Shown in pieces: positions 63,636 through 64,000 of a DNA stretch of 64,000 bases. Under the pieces are notes generated by a model. That model was not told the origin of the DNA. It saw nothing but the letters and a program-made list of their open reading frames with translations, and did not search any database. The stretch is from Solimonas soli DSM 21787 (GTDB lineage Bacteria; Pseudomonadota; Gammaproteobacteria; Nevskiales; Nevskiaceae), in the NCBI RefSeq assembly GCF_000474945.1, contig NZ_KI440837.1, forward strand, positions 1 through 64,000, given 5' to 3'. Within the stretch, counting starts at the first letter, position 1, and every line of letters begins with the position of its first letter. The position numbers and the translations under genes were made by a program.

Positions 63636-64000
63636 CTAAGGCCTGGCGCCGCCGCGTTCGCGAAAGCTGCGAATGGTCTTGACGAACGCCTCGCCATACT
63701 GTTCGAGCTTGCGGCTGCCGACGCCGTTGATGTCGGCGAAAGCGTCGAGATCGGTCGGCTGGCTTTCGGCCATTTCGCGCAAGGTCGCGTCGTTGAAGAC
63801 CACGTAGGGCGGCACGTTCTGCGCGTCGGCGAGCTGCTTGCGCAGCGCGCGCAGCTGCTCGAACAGCGATTGCTCGTCCGGCGGCAGCGACGCCGCGGCC
63901 GCCGACTTCTTCGCCTTCGCTTTGCGGCTCGCCGCCGTCTCGCGCGCCGGCGGCGGCACGACCAGCACGCGGCGCTCGCCCTTCAGCACCTCGCGGCTCG
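63636..64000 (-). CDS. recQ: ATP-dependent DNA helicase RecQ, C-terminal part (cut by window edge)
   Basis: The frame is open to the window edge, so only the last ~121 residues are visible. They comprise a basic linker (ASRKAKAKK), then the HRDC domain: FEQLRALRKQLADAQNVPPYVVFNDATLREMA (in parts) and DLDAFADINGVGSRKLEQYGEAFVKTI (in parts). RecQ unwinds recombination intermediates. The helicase core lies beyond 64000. Confidence 0.85.
   Translation of the reverse strand, partial: SREVLKGERRVLVVPPPARETAASRKAKAKKSAAAASLPPDEQSLFEQLRALRKQLADAQNVPPYVVFNDATLREMAESQPTDLDAFADINGVGSRKLEQYGEAFVKTIRSFRERGGARP

Overview
The window is chromosomal DNA from a high-GC Gram-negative bacterium, most likely a gammaproteobacterium of the Xanthomonadales/Nevskiales type. 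I infer this from several things together. The envelope-biogenesis run has the gammaproteobacterial order (pyrH-frr-uppS-cdsA-dxr-rseP-bamA-skp-lpxD-fabZ-lpxA-lpxB-rnhB, with rpsB-tsf and map-glnD-dapD beside it). EF-P comes with the lysylation enzymes EpmA and EpmB. There is a lexA-imuA-imuB-dnaE2 mutagenesis cassette behind CTGT-N8-ACAG operators, and a FimX-like protein. The species cannot be named from the sequence alone.

Layout. 0-16 kb, minus strand: rnhB, lpxB, a periplasmic peroxiredoxin, lpxA, fabZ, lpxD, skp, bamA, rseP, dxr, cdsA, uppS, frr, pyrH, a terminator, tsf, rpsB. These make lipid A, assemble outer-membrane proteins, supply isoprenoid and phospholipid precursors and serve translation. 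16-20.7 kb, plus strand: map, glnD, dapD. 20.7-25.8 kb, minus strand: a tightly overlapped cluster of a PqqD-like peptide chaperone, an HPr-kinase-like protein, two GT2 glycosyltransferases and a nucleotidyltransferase, which resembles a peptide-modification or surface-glycan operon of unknown product. 25.9-30.3 kb: dapE (carrying an in-frame palindromic repeat), a YheT-like hydrolase, an SDR enzyme, class I aldolase and tRNA-Ser(TGA).

30.8-39.1 kb is an 8.3-kb integrated element at tRNA-Thr(CGT). It has a P4-type integrase, small unknown genes, an AlpA regulator, a Toprim primase, a RepA-type helicase with an iteron-like array in its 3' end, a lone small terminase and the start of a truncated virion protein. 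It has no capsid, large terminase, tail or lysis genes, so it looks like a phage satellite of the PICI/P4 kind rather than a prophage. Its ends are marked by a 12-bp core repeat and by matching arm-type repeats.

39.1-45.1 kb is the SOS mutagenesis cassette with two LexA boxes. 45.1-49.1 kb is a decayed accessory zone: an IS3-family element inside the 3' end of a small gene, a helicase IV remnant, a secreted delta-60-repeat protein and a C-terminal S41 peptidase fragment next to tRNA-Ser(GGA). 49.2-64 kb returns to core genes: a lipoprotein gene, dapA, gcvR, bcp, a PIN-PhoH ATPase, a TSUP permease, epmA, efp, epmB, a FimX-like c-di-GMP receptor, htpX, parC and the 3' part of recQ.

All calls rest on reading the sequence and on general knowledge of the families; no database search was run. 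Start codons were chosen from family length, motif position, overlap with neighbours and Shine-Dalgarno-like sequence.
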